A stretch of 50,875 bases of DNA from Jatrophihabitans sp964252635 (GCF_964252635.1 NZ_CAXUNP010000026.1:1-50875); one strand, 5' to 3'; shown: positions 25,387 to 32,924, counted from the stretch's first letter. Program-made: numbers and translations. Notes: generated from the sequence alone by a model not told the origin.

Positions 25387-27042
25387 ATGCGCATCACCGG
25401 TCTGGGTCACGCCAGCGTCCTGCTCGAGACCGCTCACGGCAGCGTCCTGACCGACCCCTGGGTCAACCCCGCCTACTTCGGGTCGTGGTTCCCGTTCCCC
25501 GACAACTCGGACCTCGACTGGGACACCATCGGGCAGGCCGACTACCTGTTCGTCTCCCACCTGCACCGCGACCACTTCGACCCGGAGCACCTGCGCAAGC
25601 ACATCAGCAAGAAGACGACGGTGCTGCTGCCCGAGTACCCGACCAGCGAGCTCGAGGACGCGCTGCGCGACTGTGGCTTCACCTCCTTCGTGAAACCGGC
25701 CTCCGGTGACGTCGTGCACCTCGACGGGCTCGACATCATGATCCAGGCGCTCACCTCGCCCACGGACGGCCCGATCGGGGACTCGTCGCTGTGGTTGTCC
25801 GACGGCACGCACCGTGTGCTGAACCAGAACGACGCCCGCCCGTCGGAACTGTCGGAGTTCCGCGAGCTCGGCCCCGTCGACGCCTACCTCATCCAGTTCT
25901 CGGGCGCGATCTGGTTCCCGATGGTCTACGAGCTGCCGGCGCGCGCCAAGCAGGCGCTCGGCAAGACCAAGCGCGAGCGCCAGTTCGACCGCACCCTGCG
26001 CTACATCGAGGAACTGGACGCCACCTACGTCTTCCCGACCGCGGGGCCGCCCTGCTTCCTCGACGAGGAGCTGTGGGGCTTCAACGACATCTTCGGCGAC
26101 GACTCGAACATCTTCCCGGACCAGACCGTCTACCTCGACTTCCTGGCCTCCAAGGGGCACGACGAGGGACGGTTGCTGCTGCCCGGATCGGTGGCGACGG
26201 TCGACGAACCCGGCTGCCCGGTCGAGCACCCCTACGACCCGCAGACGATCTACGCGTCGAACGAGACCAAGACCGCCTACCTGCGTGAGATGCAGGCCCG
26301 GCGGATGCCCGAGGTCGAGGCCGTCAAGGCCACCTGGCCGCACCCGGACACCGATGTGCTCACCGCCCTGCAGGAGTGGTTCCACCCGCTGCTCGAGGAG
26401 TCGACACACATCGCCGACGGGATCAACGGCGGCATCCGCCTGACGTGCGAGGACGCCGAGCGCGGGGACGTCGACATCGTGATCGACTTCGTCGAGCGCC
26501 GCGTCAAGGCCTACGACGACGAGAAGGTGCGCTACCGGTTCCGCACCCGACGCGCGTACGTCGAGCAGCTCATCGCCGAGCACGAGATCGACTGGGTCAA
26601 CTCGTTGTTCCTGTCCTGCCGGTTCTCCGCCCAGCGCATCGGCCCGTACAACGAGTTCGTCTACGTGTTCTTCAAGTGCCTGTCCGAGGAGCGCCTGAAC
26701 TACGCCGAGGGCTGGTTCCTGGAGCAGAACTCCGCCGAGGCCGCCGAGACGATCACGCTGGACGGCTGGGAGATGCAGCGGCGCTGCCCGCACCTCAAGG
26801 CCGACCTCTCGCGCTTCGGCACGGTCGCCGACGACCCCAAGCAGGGGCCCGTCATGACCTGTCAGATGCACGGCTGGAAGTGGCGGTTGTCGGACGGCAA
26901 GTGCCTGTCGTCGGTCGGGCACGACCTGCGGTGCGCTCCCGAGGGGGAGCCGGTCCCGGGCATGGTGACTGCGCCCCCGCACGACCCGGAGTCCGAGCGC
27001 TCGCACCACGGCCACCACGACGCGGAGACCGTCGACGGCTGA
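25387..27042 (+). CDS. MBL-fold/Rieske oxygenase, NamH-like (UDP-MurNAc hydroxylase candidate)
   Basis: A 551-residue two-part protein. The N-terminal metallo-beta-lactamase fold has the metal motif SHLHRDHFD near residue 58. The C-terminal Rieske cluster ligands are CPH near 466 and CQMH near 491. This order matches mycobacterial NamH, which hydroxylates UDP-N-acetylmuramate to the N-glycolyl form, and CMP-Neu5Ac hydroxylase-type proteins. The ATG at 25387 removes an unneeded MGA leader. If NamH, the cell wall would carry N-glycolylmuramic acid. Other hydroxylase substrates remain possible. The C terminus is His-rich. Confidence 0.72.
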   Translation: MRITGLGHASVLLETAHGSVLTDPWVNPAYFGSWFPFPDNSDLDWDTIGQADYLFVSHLHRDHFDPEHLRKHISKKTTVLLPEYPTSELEDALRDCGFTSFVKPASGDVVHLDGLDIMIQALTSPTDGPIGDSSLWLSDGTHRVLNQNDARPSELSEFRELGPVDAYLIQFSGAIWFPMVYELPARAKQALGKTKRERQFDRTLRYIEELDATYVFPTAGPPCFLDEELWGFNDIFGDDSNIFPDQTVYLDFLASKGHDEGRLLLPGSVATVDEPGCPVEHPYDPQTIYASNETKTAYLREMQARRMPEVEAVKATWPHPDTDVLTALQEWFHPLLEESTHIADGINGGIRLTCEDAERGDVDIVIDFVERRVKAYDDEKVRYRFRTRRAYVEQLIAEHEIDWVNSLFLSCRFSAQRIGPYNEFVYVFFKCLSEERLNYAEGWFLEQNSAEAAETITLDGWEMQRRCPHLKADLSRFGTVADDPKQGPVMTCQMHGWKWRLSDGKCLSSVGHDLRCAPEGEPVPGMVTAPPHDPESERSHHGHHDAETVDG

Positions 27043-27125
27043 GGCCGCGCAGCCCGGTGTCGCCCCGCGTGCAACCCGACGGTCGCGGATCTCGTCTCTA
27101 GTGGGATCAGGGCGACGGGAGGGTC

Positions 27126-27635
27126 ATGCGAGGCGACGACGAACGGCAGTTCACCGAGTTCGTGCGGGAGACGTCCGTCGGCCTGCGCCGGACTGCCTAC
27201 CTCGTCTGCGGTGACTGGCACCAGGCCGAGGATGCGGTGCAGAACGCCTACGTGCGGCTGTACCAGACCTGGTCGCGGGTCCGGGACCCGGCGGCACGAC
27301 ACCGCTACGTGCGCACCACCGCGTTGCGCTGGCTGATCGACGACAGCCGGCGGCCGCGGCGGCGTGAACGAGCGAGTCGCACCCTGCCGGATGGTCCCGC
27401 CCCGTCCGTCGACGACGCCGAACGCCTCGACGTCCGGGCCGCGCTCAAGCAGGTCCCGCCACGTCAACGCGCGGCGATCGTCCCGCGCTACTACGAGGGC
27501 TACGACGTGGCGGAGACCGCGGCCTTGCTCGGTTGCTCCGAGGGGACGGTCAAGAGCCAGACCGCACGCGGGCTGACCACCCTGCGCACCGTGCTCGGCA
27601 CCGACGAGCTCATCGACATCCGAACGGAAGGCTGA
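27126..27635 (+). CDS. SigE-type (ECF) RNA polymerase sigma factor
   Basis: Sigma-70 family factor of 169 residues in the small actinobacterial SigE class. Region 2 is at about 10-75 (FTEFVRETSVGLRRTAYLVCGDWHQAEDAVQNAYVRLYQTW) and region 4 at about 100-155 (LKQVPPRQRAAIVPRYYEGYDVAETAALLGCSEGTVKSQTARGL). ATG 27126 follows GGGAGGG. The next gene, 2 bp later, encodes a membrane protein, a common regulator arrangement. Target promoters are unknown. Confidence 0.9.
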   Translation: MRGDDERQFTEFVRETSVGLRRTAYLVCGDWHQAEDAVQNAYVRLYQTWSRVRDPAARHRYVRTTALRWLIDDSRRPRRRERASRTLPDGPAPSVDDAERLDVRAALKQVPPRQRAAIVPRYYEGYDVAETAALLGCSEGTVKSQTARGLTTLRTVLGTDELIDIRTEG

Positions 27636-27637
27636 CC

Positions 27638-28456
27638 ATGTCCGACATCACGCTGCTTCTCGACTCGGCGCTCGCCGGGGAACCCCACACCGCGCCCGAC
27701 GTCGAGGCCATCCTGACGGCCGCCCGCCGGCGACAACGCCGTCGCCGCCTGGCGTCGGCCGGGACGGGCCTGGCGGTCACCGCAGGCCTGGCCGGGGTGG
27801 CCGTCGCCGTGGCGGGCGCCGGTGGCTCGTCGTCCGCTCCGGCCGGGGACGGAACGATGTCCGCCGCGAGCTCGCACACACCGATCGTGCCGGGCTACTT
27901 GCCGCGCGCGAACGCGGGCGCCATCGCGTCCGCGATGTCTCGAGGCCCGTCGGGCGGGACCGTCGTGCACGGCATCACCCGCTTCAACCTCGCAGCACTG
28001 ATCGAGCAGAAGGCGGGCGTGCGGCTGTCCGGCGTGCAGGTGCAGGACCTCACGCCGACGGGGGACATCAACCTGTCCGCCGGGCTCGCGAGTGCCCAGG
28101 GCCAGTACGTCAACGTCCAGGTGTCCCCGGCCGGGACCACGCCCACCACCGCCCCGACGTGTGCCGACCTGAGCGGTGCGGGGCCCGACGGGGACGGCTA
28201 CACCGGCCCGTGCACCGTGACCCCGTCGGCCGGCGGGGGCTACCTCGTCGTGCGCTCAGGGCGGACCGCTGACGGACGGTCCGCCGTCACCCAGGCCATC
28301 GTCGTGGACCGTAACGGGAGGTCGATCATGGCCGAGACGACCAACTCCCTCGCGCCGCGCGGCCACCAGCGGCAGACGGCGATCGTCAGCCACAACCCGC
28401 CGCTGTCCATGGACCAGTTGCGCGAACTGGTGCAGCGCCTCAACTCGGACCGTTGA
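27638..28456 (+). CDS. Membrane-anchored protein coupled to sigma factor, possible anti-sigma
   Basis: A 272-residue protein. The cytoplasmic N terminus (about 33 residues, PDVEAILTAARRRQRRRR) precedes one helix (AGTGLAVTAGLAGVAVAVAGAGG) and a large extracytoplasmic Ser/Thr/Gly-rich domain. No zinc-binding anti-sigma motif is visible. Two base pairs separate it from the sigma gene, and this pairing is usual for SigE-class factors, so an anti-sigma or co-sensor role is inferred. Its 3' end overlaps the convergent methyltransferase by 17 bp. Confidence 0.65.
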   Translation: MSDITLLLDSALAGEPHTAPDVEAILTAARRRQRRRRLASAGTGLAVTAGLAGVAVAVAGAGGSSSAPAGDGTMSAASSHTPIVPGYLPRANAGAIASAMSRGPSGGTVVHGITRFNLAALIEQKAGVRLSGVQVQDLTPTGDINLSAGLASAQGQYVNVQVSPAGTTPTTAPTCADLSGAGPDGDGYTGPCTVTPSAGGGYLVVRSGRTADGRSAVTQAIVVDRNGRSIMAETTNSLAPRGHQRQTAIVSHNPPLSMDQLRELVQRLNSDR

Positions 28457-29312
28457 CCACGGTCGCCCCGGGGAGCCGTCGCCGCATGACGTCGACGGCC
28501 TCCGGGTTGCGGTCGACGAGCACGAAGCGCCGCCCGAGTTCGGCCGCCACCGCGCCGGTGGTGCCGCTGCCCGCGAAGAAGTCCAGTACCTGGTCACCCG
28601 CGCGGGAGGACGCCTGCACGATCCGTCGGAGGATGCCCTCGGGTTTCTGGTTCGGGTAGCCGGTCTTCTCCGCGCCGTTGGTCGGCACGATGGTGTGCCA
28701 CCAGACGTCCGTGGGCAGCTTGCCGCGGGCCGCCTTCTCGGGCCCGACGAGCCCGGGGGCCAGGTAGGGGATGCGCTCGACCGCGTCCTGGTCGAAGAAG
28801 TGCCCGCCCGGCGTCCGGACGTAGACGAAGATCGTGTCGTGCTTGGCGGGCCACCGGTCCTTCGCGCGGCCGCCGAAGTCGTAGGCCCAGATCAGCTCGT
28901 TCAGGAACGCCTCGGGCCCGAAGACGTGATCGAGCAGCAGCTTCACCGCGTGGGCCTCGCGGTAGTCGATGTGCAGGTACAGCGTGCCGGTCGCGCTCAG
29001 CAGGCGACGCGTCTCGTGCAGCAGCGGTTCGAGCATCCCGAGGTAGTCGTCGTGCACGTCGAGGTAGGCCCGGCGGGAGGTCTCGGTGGTGGCGTAGCGC
29101 CGGCCGGCGAAGCCCGTACGGTCGCCGTCGTCGTCGCGAACGGTGCGGACGGTGCGGACGGTGCGCCGCTGCTGCACCCTGCCGGTGTTGAACGGCGGGT
29201 CGATGTACACGAGCTGGAACGACGCGTCCGGCAGCGTCGGCAGCACGTCGGCACAGTCGCCCTCGATGATCAGATCGCCGGTCAACGGTGGCCATTTCTG
29301 TCGGAGGGTCAC
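28440..29312 (-). CDS. Beta-class site-specific DNA methyltransferase (DPPF/FAGSG)
   Basis: SAM-dependent DNA amino-methyltransferase of 290 residues. The catalytic motif IV DPPFNTG (38-44) comes before the SAM-binding motif I DFFAGSGTTG (244-253), the beta-class order. Motif X (QKPEGILRRIV) is just before motif I. GTG 29312 was chosen because longer frames add unlike Arg-rich sequence. The base modified is probably N6-adenine or N4-cytosine; the target is unknown. A 9-bp tandem repeat encodes TVRTVRTVR at 51-59, right after motif IV. It is divergent from an HNH nuclease with only 14 bp between the starts, so it may be part of a restriction-modification-like pair or an orphan chromosomal methylase. 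Confidence 0.85.
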   Translation of the reverse strand: MTLRQKWPPLTGDLIIEGDCADVLPTLPDASFQLVYIDPPFNTGRVQQRRTVRTVRTVRDDDGDRTGFAGRRYATTETSRRAYLDVHDDYLGMLEPLLHETRRLLSATGTLYLHIDYREAHAVKLLLDHVFGPEAFLNELIWAYDFGGRAKDRWPAKHDTIFVYVRTPGGHFFDQDAVERIPYLAPGLVGPEKAARGKLPTDVWWHTIVPTNGAEKTGYPNQKPEGILRRIVQASSRAGDQVLDFFAGSGTTGAVAAELGRRFVLVDRNPEAVDVMRRRLPGATVVNGPS

Positions 29313-29326
29313 GCAACGATCGCAGT

Positions 29327-29986
29327 ATGCCGCGACCACGATCCTGGACCGATGACGACCTTCGTGACGCCGTGCCCGTCTGTGCGTCGCTGAACGAGGT
29401 CTGCTACCTCCTCGGCCTGCATGCCGGCGGTGGAACGTACGAATCCCTCCGCCGTCGTATCGCGCGCCTCGGAATCGAGGCGTCGCATCTGCCCGCGGTC
29501 GAAGCACGCACTCGGAAGAACCCGCGTTGGACCGACGCCGAACTCAGGATGTTGGTGCGGGACAGCAGATCTGTGTCCGAGGTGTTGAGGCGCCTTGGTT
29601 ACGTCCCGAGCGGGGGGATGTACCGATACGTCAACGCCAAGATCCGGACGCTGGGAATCGACACCAGCCACTTCCCCGGCCAGGCCTGGTCACGCGGTAT
29701 GACCTGTCCGGAAGGCAGCCGTTCGCGACCACTCGAGGAGATCCTCGTCCTCGGGTCGACTTACCCCAGCGGACGACTGCGGGAGCGGCTCGTCGCCGCT
29801 GGTCTCAAGACCGCCCACTGCGAGATCTGCGGTACAGCCGATTGGCAAGGGAAGCCGCTGTCCTTGGCACTGGACCACATCAACGGTGATCCGATCGACA
29901 ACCGGTTGGAGAATCTCCGTATCCTGTGTCCGAACTGCCACGCACAGACCGACACCTGGTGCAGGCGGAATGTCGGGCGCGTGTAG
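29327..29986 (+). CDS. HNH endonuclease with duplicated N-terminal domain
   Basis: A 219-residue nuclease. A C-terminal HNH domain (165-212) has CEIC, the catalytic LDHINGD, the NRLENLRIL Asn region and CPNCH. The N-terminal part is two copies of one roughly 48-residue module (7-54 and 68-115): WTD-x-x-L, SxxEV, LG, GG-x-Y, RI, LGI-x-x-SH. The modules are probably DNA- or RNA-binding. Less GC-biased codons than its neighbours (for example GAATCC, TACCGATAC) suggest acquisition. It is divergent from the methyltransferase, and a tRNA starts 29 bp after the stop on the same strand, so the two RNAs may share a transcript. Confidence 0.82.
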   Translation: MPRPRSWTDDDLRDAVPVCASLNEVCYLLGLHAGGGTYESLRRRIARLGIEASHLPAVEARTRKNPRWTDAELRMLVRDSRSVSEVLRRLGYVPSGGMYRYVNAKIRTLGIDTSHFPGQAWSRGMTCPEGSRSRPLEEILVLGSTYPSGRLRERLVAAGLKTAHCEICGTADWQGKPLSLALDHINGDPIDNRLENLRILCPNCHAQTDTWCRRNVGRV

Positions 29987-30015
29987 TCCGCGTAGTCCGA
30001 CGGCGAAGCGCGCTA

Positions 30016-30089
30016 GCCGGCGTACTCCAACTGGCAGAGAGGCTGGTCCTAGGAACCAGGCAGTGCGGGTTCGAATCCCGCCGCCGGCA
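30016..30089 (+). tRNA. Non-canonical tRNA, Leu(UAG)-like with short variable arm
   Basis: A 74-nt cloverleaf. The acceptor stem GCCGGCG/CGCCGGC is perfect (30016-30022/30082-30088), with discriminator A30089. T arm GCGGG-TTCGAAT-CCCGC (30065-30081). Anticodon stem CTGGT/ACCAG around the loop CCTAGGA (30048-30054), anticodon TAG at 30050-30052. The D arm is CTC/GAG with the loop CAACTGGCAGA, as in leucine tRNAs. Odd points: C at position 33 instead of U, only 5 variable-loop bases where tRNA-Leu should have a long arm, and a self-complementary CCTAGG loop. CCA is not encoded. It could be a specialised or degenerate Leu tRNA. Confidence 0.75.
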
Positions 30090-30108
30090 CAAGACGCACG
30101 GGATGTCG

Positions 30109-30453
30109 CTAGGCCCGCACCCGGGCGTGATCGATGCAGTACGGGGTCGCGGGGCGGGCCTCCAGGCGGGCGTCGCCGATCGGGCGGCCACAGGTCACGC
30201 ACCGCCCGTACGTGCCGTCGGCCACCCGCTCGACAGCGGCGTCGACCTCGGCCAACGCCGCCTCGGCCGCCCGCAGCGAGCCCACGGACTGCGCGCGCTC
30301 GAAGCCGATCGTCGCGCCCTCGGGGTCGTGCTCGTCGTCGCCGGTGGTCGACGACGCGGAGTCCAGCACGTCGTCCAGCTCGGCGCGGGCCGCCGCGATG
30401 CGCTCGAGAGCAGCCGCCCGGAGGGCGGGCAGGCGGCCGTCCGGGTCAGGCAG
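30109..30453 (-). CDS. TraR/DksA-type zinc-finger protein, probable CTG start
   Basis: A protein of about 114 residues. An N-terminal coiled coil (ALRAAALERIAAARAELDDVL) is followed by DDEHDPEGATIGFERAQSV, typical of actinobacterial TraR-like proteins, and a C-terminal finger CVTCGRPIGDARLEARPATPYCIDH. The fourth ligand position is His instead of Cys. No ATG, GTG or TTG is present near the family start. CTG 30453 overlaps the bcp stop (CTGCCTGA), whereas ATG 30531 gives a shadow peptide overlapping bcp by 86 bp. DksA relatives act on RNA polymerase; this short class is of unknown role. Probably coupled to bcp. Confidence 0.65.
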   Translation of the reverse strand: MPDPDGRLPALRAAALERIAAARAELDDVLDSASSTTGDDEHDPEGATIGFERAQSVGSLRAAEAALAEVDAAVERVADGTYGRCVTCGRPIGDARLEARPATPYCIDHARVRA

Positions 30454-30919
30454 CGTCCAGCCCCAGCTCGCGGCGGAGCTTGGCCACGTGCCCGGTGGCC
30501 CTGACGTTGTACTGCGCGACCTCGATCGCACCGCCCTCGCCCACGACGAAGGTCGAGCGGATGACCCCGGTGACCTTCTTGCCGTACATCGTCTTCTCGC
30601 CGTACGCGCCCCAGGCCTCGAGCGTCTGCTTCGAGACGTCGGACAGCAGCGGGAAGGTGACGTGGTCGCGCTCGCGGAAGGTCGCCAGCTTGGCGGGCTT
30701 GTCGGGCGAGACGCCCAGCACGACGTAGCCGGCGGCCTGCAGTGCGTCCAGGCTGTCGCGGAAGTCGCAGGCCTGCGTGGTGCAGCCGGGCGTCATGGCG
30801 GCCGGGTAGAAGTAGACGATCACTGTGCGCCCGCGCAGGTCGGACAGCGTCACGTCGTTGCCGTCGGCGTCGGGCAGGGTGAAGTCCGGGGCCGGGTCGC
30901 CGGGTTCGAGTCGGGTCAC
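30446..30919 (-). CDS. bcp: Thiol peroxidase, Bcp/PrxQ type
   Basis: Cytoplasmic peroxiredoxin of 157 residues that reduces hydrogen peroxide and alkyl hydroperoxides with thioredoxin. PAPDFTLPDADGNDVTLSDLRG opens the domain. The catalytic site is YPAAMTPGCTTQACDFRD, with peroxidatic and resolving Cys five residues apart, as in PrxQ proteins. GTG 30919 was taken as the start (VTRLEPGDPAPDF); longer upstream readings are shadow. The next gene on the strand starts inside its stop. Confidence 0.93.
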   Translation of the reverse strand: MTRLEPGDPAPDFTLPDADGNDVTLSDLRGRTVIVYFYPAAMTPGCTTQACDFRDSLDALQAAGYVVLGVSPDKPAKLATFRERDHVTFPLLSDVSKQTLEAWGAYGEKTMYGKKVTGVIRSTFVVGEGGAIEVAQYNVRATGHVAKLRRELGLDAA

Positions 30920-30988
30920 GCCGGCTGACGCTACCGATGCCCTAGGCTCGTCGCGACGGGCGGCGGACGCCCGGACGAGGGGAGTGGC

Positions 30989-31240
30989 GTGGCCGGCGAA
31001 CGCAGCGCGGACGACATCCAGCGCGACATCGAGCAGTCCCGTGTGGCCCTGGCGGCCGCCGTCGACCAGCTGGCCTACCGCGGCAACCCCAAGCGGATCG
31101 TCGAGAAGACCACCCAGTCGCTGCGTGCCCGGGCCAACTCTCCCCAGGGCCGCGTCGTCATCGGGGTGACCGGCGGGCTCCTGGTGCTCGTGATCGTGCG
31201 CCGCGTGCAGAACAGCCGAGGGTCGTCCCGCCGAAAGTGA
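30989..31240 (+). CDS. DUF3618 small membrane protein
   Basis: An 83-residue protein with the DUF3618 start RSADDIQRDIEQSRVALAAAVDQLAYRGNPKRIV, a conserved Gly-rich helix (VVIGVTGGLLVLVIVRRV) and a short basic tail. GTG 30989 follows GAGGGGA. It is divergent from bcp. This small family is common next to bcp in actinobacteria. Function unknown. Confidence 0.82.
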   Translation: MAGERSADDIQRDIEQSRVALAAAVDQLAYRGNPKRIVEKTTQSLRARANSPQGRVVIGVTGGLLVLVIVRRVQNSRGSSRRK

Positions 31241-31282
31241 CGACGACACGTCCGGCAGGTGAACGACAGGGAAACGGTCGTC

Positions 31283-31288
31283 TATAGG
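31283..31288 (+). promoter_or_regulatory. Candidate -10 element of a near-leaderless promoter
   Basis: TATAGG lies 8 bp before the GTG of the DUF47 gene in very GC-rich surroundings, a spacing expected for a leaderless transcript. No clear -35 was found. Confidence 0.4.
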
Positions 31289-31296
31289 GTGACCGC

Positions 31297-31914
31297 GTGG
31301 CCTTCCGACTCACCCCGCGTGACACGGCGTTCTACGACATGTTCACCGAGGCCGGGCGCAACGTCGCCGACAGCGCCGGGGTGCTCGCCTGGCTGATCGA
31401 CCCGGACGTCGATCGGGAGGCGGTGGCCAAGGCCCTGCGCGAGCGCGAGCACGCCGGCGACTCGGTCACCCACCGGATCATGCGGCAGCTCAACACCAGC
31501 TTCGTGACGCCGTTCGACCGCGAGGACATCTACCGGCTGGCCTCGGCCCTGGACGACGTCGTGGACGCCATCGAGGCCGCGGCCGACTTCATCGTCCTCG
31601 CCGGCGTGGGCGCCCTGCCGCCGCTGATGATCGACCAGATCCGGCTGCTGGAACGCTCGGCCAACGAGACCGCCGAGGCGATGTCCCGGCTGCGCACCCT
31701 GCGCGACCTCGAGCCGTACTGGATCGAGGTGAACCGGCTCGAGAACGAGTCCGACCGGGTCTACCGCAAACTGCTGTCCAGGCTGTTCAGCGGCGATTTC
31801 GACGCCCTGACAATGGTCAAGCTGCGCGAGGTCGCCGACGGATTCGAGGACGCCGCCGACGCGCTCGAGCACGTGGCGCACGCGGTCGAGTCCATCGCCG
31901 TCAAAGAGTCCTAG
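31297..31914 (+). CDS. DUF47/PhoU-like phosphate transport accessory protein
   Basis: All-helical protein of 205 residues of the DUF47 (PhoU-like) family, opening FRLTPRDTAFYDMFTEAGRNV. DREDIYRLASALDDVVDAIEAAADF is the conserved central helix. Only 2 bp separate it from the Pit transporter gene, a conserved pair in many bacteria, where the DUF47 protein is thought to modulate the Pit permease. Confidence 0.92.
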   Translation: MAFRLTPRDTAFYDMFTEAGRNVADSAGVLAWLIDPDVDREAVAKALREREHAGDSVTHRIMRQLNTSFVTPFDREDIYRLASALDDVVDAIEAAADFIVLAGVGALPPLMIDQIRLLERSANETAEAMSRLRTLRDLEPYWIEVNRLENESDRVYRKLLSRLFSGDFDALTMVKLREVADGFEDAADALEHVAHAVESIAVKES

Positions 31915-31916
31915 CG

Positions 31917-32918
31917 GTGGGCCCCACGGCACTTGTCGTGGTCATCGTGGTGACCGCCCTGGCCTTCGACTTCACCAACGGCTTCCACGACTCGGCCAAC
32001 GCGATCGCGACGTCCATCTCCACCAAGGCGCTGACGCCGCGGGTCGCGCTGGCCATGGCCGCGGTGTTCAACGTCGTCGGCGCCCTCATCTCGACCAAGG
32101 TCGCCAAGACGGTCGGCGGCGGCATCATCGACCCACCCTCGGGCGGCACGTCGGGGCTGATCGTCGTCCTGGCCGCACTCGGCGGCGCGATCGCCTGGAA
32201 CCTGCTGACCTGGTACTTCGGGTTGCCGTCGTCGTCGTCGCACGCACTGATCGGGGGACTGGTCGGCGCGGCCCTCGCCGCGTCCCGCAGCGTCAAGTGG
32301 CAGGGCGTCTTCGACAAGGTCATCGTGCCGATGATCGTGTCGCCGATCGTCGGGTTCGGCCTGGCCTACGCCGTGATGGTCGGGGTGCTCTGGATCTTTC
32401 GTCGGTCCAACGTGGTGCGGGTCAACCGCGGGTTCCGGTGGGCCCAGATCGTCTCGGCCGCCGTCATGTCGTTCGGGCACGGCACGCAGGACGCGCAGAA
32501 GACCATGGGCGTCATCGCCCTGTGCCTCGTCGTGAGCGGCCACCTGGGCGCCGGCGCCGACATCCCGCTGTGGGTGATCCTGTCCTCGGCGGCTGCGATC
32601 GCGGCCGGTACCTACTCGGGAGGCTGGCGCATCATGCGCACGATCGGGCGGCGCATCTACCCGCTCACCCCCGCCAGCGGTTTTGCGGCCCAGTCCGTGG
32701 CCAGCGCCGTGCTGCTGGGTACTGCGGGGCTCGGCCTGCCGGTGTCGACCACGCACGTCGTGACGTCCTCGGTCATGGGGGTCGGCGCAACGCAGCGCTT
32801 CTCGGCGGTGCGGTGGAGTGTCGCCGGCAACATCATCTTCGCCTGGGTCCTGACCATCCCGGCGGCGGCGGCCGTGTCCGCGTTGATCTGGGCGGTGCTG
32901 CACGCCGTCACGTCGTGA
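31917..32918 (+). CDS. pit: Low-affinity inorganic phosphate transporter, Pit family
   Basis: Proton-coupled phosphate (metal-phosphate) permease of 333 residues. The family signature DFTNGFHDSANAIATSISTKAL is near residue 20, with a second repeat around GHGTQDAQKTMGVI near 190. About ten helices. GTG 31917 is 2 bp after the DUF47 stop. Convergent with the kinase-GDPD gene with only 6 bp between stops. Confidence 0.94.
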   Translation: MGPTALVVVIVVTALAFDFTNGFHDSANAIATSISTKALTPRVALAMAAVFNVVGALISTKVAKTVGGGIIDPPSGGTSGLIVVLAALGGAIAWNLLTWYFGLPSSSSHALIGGLVGAALAASRSVKWQGVFDKVIVPMIVSPIVGFGLAYAVMVGVLWIFRRSNVVRVNRGFRWAQIVSAAVMSFGHGTQDAQKTMGVIALCLVVSGHLGAGADIPLWVILSSAAAIAAGTYSGGWRIMRTIGRRIYPLTPASGFAAQSVASAVLLGTAGLGLPVSTTHVVTSSVMGVGATQRFSAVRWSVAGNIIFAWVLTIPAAAAVSALIWAVLHAVTS

Positions 32919-32924
32919 TGCCGG

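Noticed and set aside
30016..30089. tRNA-Arg with anticodon CCT
   Set aside because: The shift needed to get U33 destroys the anticodon stem; CTGGT/ACCAG is perfect with TAG.
28440..30089. Prophage or integrative element ended by the tRNA
   Set aside because: No integrase, no repeated tRNA 3' end found as an attachment site, and no phage genes nearby.
30109..30531. ATG start for the TraR-like gene at 30531
   Set aside because: Adds a Ser/Arg/Trp-rich peptide that is bcp read in another frame and unlike TraR proteins.
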